Below, piece after piece: positions 31,503 to 34,539 of a stretch of DNA of 34,539 nt. Source of the stretch: Bacteroidales bacterium (GTDB taxonomy: Bacteria; Bacteroidota; Bacteroidia; Bacteroidales; Bacteroidaceae). Every line of letters starts with the position of its first letter. Position 1 is the stretch's first letter. The position numbers were made by a program, and so were the translations under genes. Location: NCBI GenBank assembly GCA_004556745.1, contig SFFY01000022.1:1-34539 (forward strand), read 5' to 3'. The notes under the pieces are model-generated. The model saw only the letters and a list, made by a program, of their open reading frames with translations. It was not told the DNA's origin and did no database searches.

Positions 31503-32495
31503 ATGGCATTCTTAACAAACGACAAGTTAGTTATCGTTGGTGCAGCCGGCATGATCGGCTCCAACATGGTACAGACCGCCCTTATGATGGGCCTGACGTC
31601 AAACATCTGCCTCTACGACGTGTTCTCTGCCGAAGGCGTGGCAGAAGAAATGCGCCAGAGCGGTTTCGGCAACGTGAACATCGTGGCTACGACCGACGTG
31701 GCAGAGGCTTTCAAGGACGCTAAATACATCATCTCCTCCGGCGGCGCCCCCCGCAAGGAAGGCATGACGCGCGAAGACCTCCTGAAAGGCAACTGCGAAA
31801 TCGCCGAACAGCTCGGCAAGAACATCAAGACCTATTGCCCCGACGTGAAGCACGTGGTCATCATCTTCAACCCCGCCGACCTCACGGGTCTCGTAACGCT
31901 GCTCTACTCTGGCTTGAAGCCCTCGCAGGTAACAACCCTCGCCGCCCTCGACACCACGCGCTTGCAGAGCGCACTGGCCAAGAAGTTCGGCGTGATGCAG
32001 GACGAAATCACGGGTTGCGCCACCTACGGCGGCCACGGCGAGCAGATGGCCGTGTTCGGCAGCAACGTGAAGGTTGCCGGCCGCGCTCTGCACGACATTA
32101 TCGGCACGCCCGAGTTTACCGAAGAGGAATGGGAGCAGATGAAGAAAGACGTTACGCAGGGCGGTGCAAAAATCATCGAGCTCCGTCGCCGCTCTTCTTT
32201 CCAGAGCCCCGCATACCTCAGCGTTGAGATGATCCGTTCCGTGATGGGCGGCGAAAAGTTCCGCTTCCCCGCCGGTACGTACGTGAACAACGAGAAGTAT
32301 CAGAACATCATGATGGCTATGGACACCACGCTCGACACCACGGGCTGCCACTACGAGATGCCGAAGGGCGAAGCCGCCGAAATGGCCAAGCTCGACGCTT
32401 CTTACGCCCACCTGTGCAAGATGCGCGACGAACTCGTTACGCTCGGCATCGTGCCGGCTATCAGCGAATGGAAGAGCATTAACCCCAATCTCTAA
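31503..32495 (+). CDS. mdh: Malate dehydrogenase
   Basis: A 330-aa NAD-dependent cytoplasmic enzyme converting oxaloacetate and malate. The NAD-binding glycine motif is GAAGMIG (13-19), with the acidic residue Asp39 at the end of the second strand, favouring NAD over NADP. Substrate arginines Arg84 and Arg90 lie in the mobile loop (GGAPRKEGMTRED), the third at Arg153; the catalytic pair is Asp150 and His178 (TYGGHGEQMAVF). In this organism it probably runs toward malate, feeding fumarate to the frdCAB complex encoded about 11 kb upstream. It ends just before a terminator shared with the convergent kinase gene. Confidence 0.95.
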   Translation: MAFLTNDKLVIVGAAGMIGSNMVQTALMMGLTSNICLYDVFSAEGVAEEMRQSGFGNVNIVATTDVAEAFKDAKYIISSGGAPRKEGMTREDLLKGNCEIAEQLGKNIKTYCPDVKHVVIIFNPADLTGLVTLLYSGLKPSQVTTLAALDTTRLQSALAKKFGVMQDEITGCATYGGHGEQMAVFGSNVKVAGRALHDIIGTPEFTEEEWEQMKKDVTQGGAKIIELRRRSSFQSPAYLSVEMIRSVMGGEKFRFPAGTYVNNEKYQNIMMAMDTTLDTTGCHYEMPKGEAAEMAKLDASYAHLCKMRDELVTLGIVPAISEWKSINPNL

Positions 32496-32514
32496 GGATT
32501 TTATTTCTCATCCA

Positions 32515-32556
32515 TACAAAAAAGCGGATGTGTCAGTGATGACACATCCGCTTTTG
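32515..32556. terminator. Bidirectional terminator between mdh and the kinase gene
   Basis: About 15-16-bp stem AAAGCGGATGTGTCA / TGACACATCCGCTTT, loop GTGA. The T tail is longer leftward (six T) than rightward (four T), so it is stronger for the kinase transcript. Confidence 0.92.
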
Positions 32557-32576
32557 GTATATCTGCATTATCTGTA

Positions 32577-34223
32577 TCAATACTTAAACGAGCTTCCGCC
32601 GAGGAACTCGCGCAGGAGCGAGGTGGGGGGCAGGCCTTTCGTGGAAATAGGTTTGAGATAGGAGAGGAACTTGCGCAGGCGGTAGGCCTCGGAATACTCG
32701 GGCGCGTTTTCCGGCACCTGTTCCAAGAGCGGCAGGGCCTGCGATCGCAGGGCAGCAAACTCGAAGAGCAGCGCGGTGTTGATCATCACGTCGGCTTGTT
32801 CCTGATAAGGGAATATCCAGCGCTCCTCGCCCGCACGCACCGCCGGCCAGCGGCTGATGGTGTCCTGCGCCGAATAGCCGCGGTATTTGTAGTCGCGCAC
32901 GATGCGGCGCAGCAGGCGGTTGTCGGTGGTGGGAATGTAGTTGTGGTCATCGAGGAGAATGGTGGTAAGCGCAGAGGCGTAGATCTTGAATTTGTTTTCC
33001 TCGGGAATGTCCTTTGTGAGCATAGGGTTGAGGGCGTGGATGCCTTCGAGAATAAGCAGCATGTCGGGGGCGAGGCGCAGGCGGTTGCCGCTCTTCTCGC
33101 TCAGTCCCGTCTGGAAGTTGTAGCGCGGCAGCTCCACCTCCTCACCTTGCAGCAGGGCGTTCATCTGCTGGTTGAAAAGCGGAATGTTCATCGCCTCGAT
33201 ATGCTCGTAGTCGAAGTCGCCAGCGGCGTTGCGTGGCGTTTTCTCGCGGTCCACGAAGTAGTCGTCGAGCGACACGGGGATAGGCTTCACGCCGCAGGCC
33301 ATGAGCTGCACCGAGAGGCGTTTGGAGAAGGTGGTCTTGCCGCTCGACGAAGGACCGGCGATGAGAATGACTTTAAGCTTGGGATTGGCGGCGATGCGGT
33401 CGGCGAGCTGGCTGATTTTCTTTTCCTGCAAAGCCTCCGTCACGTTGATAAGCTGGTTGGTAAGGCCGAGGTCGTTGGCCTTGTTGAGTTCGCCAATGGT
33501 GCTCACGCCGAGGATTTCCTGCCAGCGGTGCTGCTCGCGGAACACGTCGAACATCTTGCTCTGTTCCACCATGGGGCGCAGCTGCTCGGGGTTTTCGGGG
33601 TCGGGCAGGCGCAGCAGCAGCCCGTCGCCATAAGGCACCACGTCGAAGAGCGTGATTTGCCCCGTACGGATGAGCAGCGAGCCGTAGAAATAGTCCGCCA
33701 CGTCGTCGAGCGTGTAGTAGTTGGTATAGAGCGAGCCGAGGCCTTCGAGCAGTTTCGCCTTGTTTTCAAGCCCGTGCTCGCGGAAGAGGGCGATGGCTTC
33801 GGAGGTGTGGCACGTGACGCGGTGGAACGGCAGGTCGGCATCTACTATTTCCTGCATACGGCGGCGGATCAAGCCCGCGTCGAACTCGCCGTCGAGGCGG
33901 CAGTAGTAGCCGTTGCTCACGGGCGTGTCGATGCGCAGGCGGCCTTTGGGGTAGAGGTCGTGCACGGCCTTGTAGAGCACGAAGAAGAGCGAGCGCGTGT
34001 AGGTGCGCATGCCCGAAGGCGAGGTGACGTCAAGAAACTCGATGTCCTTGTCGTTGAAGAGCGCGAAGTGCAGCCCTTCCACCTTGTTGTTCACCTTGGC
34101 GCTGGTCACGCCGTGCGGCATCTTGATTTCCAGCAGTTCGTACACCTCTTCGAGGTTGAAGCCGAGGGGCACGCGGTGCGTGCGTCCCGTATTCTTGCAA
34201 AAGATAGTTACAGTTTTTCCCAT
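32577..34223 (-). CDS. TGS-domain nucleoside kinase (uridine kinase-like)
   Basis: A 548-aa cytoplasmic fusion protein. Residues ~1-65 resemble the TGS domain of threonyl-tRNA synthetase; ~70-260 hold a SAD-like second domain of tRNA synthetases (HRVTCHTSEAIALF at 134-147); ~280-500 form a P-loop kinase of the uridine kinase/phosphoribulokinase family with Walker A GPSSSGKTT (290-298) and the SLDDYFVDR motif (318-326) that positions the nucleoside. Such fusions are annotated as nucleoside kinases in Bacteroidota and Firmicutes. Uridine/cytidine phosphorylation is the family expectation; the role of the synthetase-like part is unknown. It converges on mdh at a shared terminator. No promoter matching the consensus was seen upstream. 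Confidence 0.88.
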   Translation of the reverse strand: MGKTVTIFCKNTGRTHRVPLGFNLEEVYELLEIKMPHGVTSAKVNNKVEGLHFALFNDKDIEFLDVTSPSGMRTYTRSLFFVLYKAVHDLYPKGRLRIDTPVSNGYYCRLDGEFDAGLIRRRMQEIVDADLPFHRVTCHTSEAIALFREHGLENKAKLLEGLGSLYTNYYTLDDVADYFYGSLLIRTGQITLFDVVPYGDGLLLRLPDPENPEQLRPMVEQSKMFDVFREQHRWQEILGVSTIGELNKANDLGLTNQLINVTEALQEKKISQLADRIAANPKLKVILIAGPSSSGKTTFSKRLSVQLMACGVKPIPVSLDDYFVDREKTPRNAAGDFDYEHIEAMNIPLFNQQMNALLQGEEVELPRYNFQTGLSEKSGNRLRLAPDMLLILEGIHALNPMLTKDIPEENKFKIYASALTTILLDDHNYIPTTDNRLLRRIVRDYKYRGYSAQDTISRWPAVRAGEERWIFPYQEQADVMINTALLFEFAALRSQALPLLEQVPENAPEYSEAYRLRKFLSYLKPISTKGLPPTSLLREFLGGSSFKY

Positions 34224-34289
34224 AGTGGTTATGGTTTGTATTTACATGGTAATCAAAGGGATTATAGACAAAAACATTCAAAACCGCTT

Positions 34290-34405
34290 GCACCGTTTGA
34301 AGCCCAAGGGCACGCCGCTGGTCTTAACGCCGAGCCTGTGAGCCTAAACGGCTCACGCTCGCCCTTAATCCCTGCGGCTGCGGTCGGTGCCCGCCCGCTT
34401 CAAAC
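34290..34405 (+). repeat. Structured dispersed repeat, copy 3
   Basis: Ends pair (CGTTTGAAGC with GCTTCAAACG); the middle has GCCGAGCCTGTGAGCCT and the mirror GGCTCACGCTCGCC. Inverted relative to copy 2 (31040-31160). The region 34224-34539 has no supported gene. Confidence 0.75.
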
Positions 34406-34410
34406 GACGC

Positions 34411-34495
34411 AAGCAAAAAACAGAAAAAAGTGGACGATTACTTTTTACTGTAAATAGTAAGGACGAAATGCTTTACTTTTTTCTGTTTTTTGCTT
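34411..34495. repeat. 21-bp perfect inverted repeat
   Basis: Arms at 34411-34431 (AAGCAAAAAACAG then AAAAAAGT) and 34475-34495 (its exact complement) enclose 43 nt. It separates structured repeat copy 3 from copy 4. Confidence 0.75.
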
Positions 34496-34539
34496 GTCCT
34501 GTGTGGGCGGGCGGGAACCGACCGCAGCCTTAGCAGATT
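34496..34539 (-). repeat. Structured dispersed repeat, copy 4 (cut by window end)
   Basis: The reverse complement matches the right part of copy 1 (GCTAAGGC, CGGTT, CCGCCCGCCC, ACACAG in order). It faces copy 3 across the 21-bp inverted repeat. Confidence 0.65.

Noticed and set aside
32796..34457. 553-aa rightward open frame
   Set aside because: Antisense shadow of the nucleoside kinase gene.

Overview
The window looks like a chromosomal segment of a Bacteroidota member, most likely a Prevotella-like Bacteroidales. Three things point there. Most promoters fit the Bacteroidota pattern TTTG-N19-21-TAnnTTTG, and starts lack strong Shine-Dalgarno sequences. Several secreted proteins carry type IX secretion system (T9SS) type tails, and a PorT-like T9SS protein is encoded. 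The gene content (fumarate reductase frdCAB, malate dehydrogenase, ptb-buk) is that of an anaerobic, succinate-forming fermenter. The species cannot be named from sequence alone.

Layout. 93-3014 (leftward): a 774-aa secreted protein with a G8 tract in its signal peptide, followed by a 65-aa MKKxYxSP peptide and a terminator. 3182-10296 (rightward): one promoter, then three secreted proteins of unknown function, a secreted S8 protease and an aldo/keto reductase. 10297-11057: a gene-free repeat island containing an element with 115-bp inverted arms, a terminator, four 17-bp palindromes at an exact 21-bp period, hairpin repeats and two REP-like palindromes. 11058-14587 (leftward): a flotillin and typA/bipA. 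14767-14974: promoter, tRNA-Asp(GTC) and a bidirectional terminator. 15008-19479 (leftward): ptb-buk and a long X-prolyl aminopeptidase. 19533-23231 (rightward): frdCAB with promoter and terminator. 23232-25110: a class II Fic protein gene flanked on both sides by the same foldback repeat. 25213-29805 (rightward): a 1386-aa secreted protein plus a 60-aa MKKxYxSP peptide. 29995-30708 (leftward): porT. 30709-31502: repeats, then a short promoter-terminator unit. 31503-34223: mdh (rightward) and a TGS/uridine-kinase-type nucleoside kinase (leftward), converging on a shared terminator. 34224-34539: more repeats.

How the parts fit. mdh and frdCAB together cover the oxaloacetate-malate and fumarate-succinate steps of the reductive branch of anaerobic metabolism; ptb-buk can turn acyl-CoA into acyl-phosphate and ATP. 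PorT belongs to the machinery expected to export the T9SS-tailed proteins of the 3.3-9.3 kb operon. The most unusual signals are: (i) the twice-occurring cassette of a large secreted protein plus a small MKKxYxSP peptide, one copy of which has a G8 tract whose gain or loss of one base gives an almost immediate stop; (ii) the 21-bp-period palindrome array inside an inverted-repeat element; (iii) REP-like palindromes whose TAG serves as the stop codon of two genes; (iv) foldback repeats flanking the Fic gene and separating ptb from its predicted promoter. No CRISPR array, rRNA, transposase or phage gene was seen.
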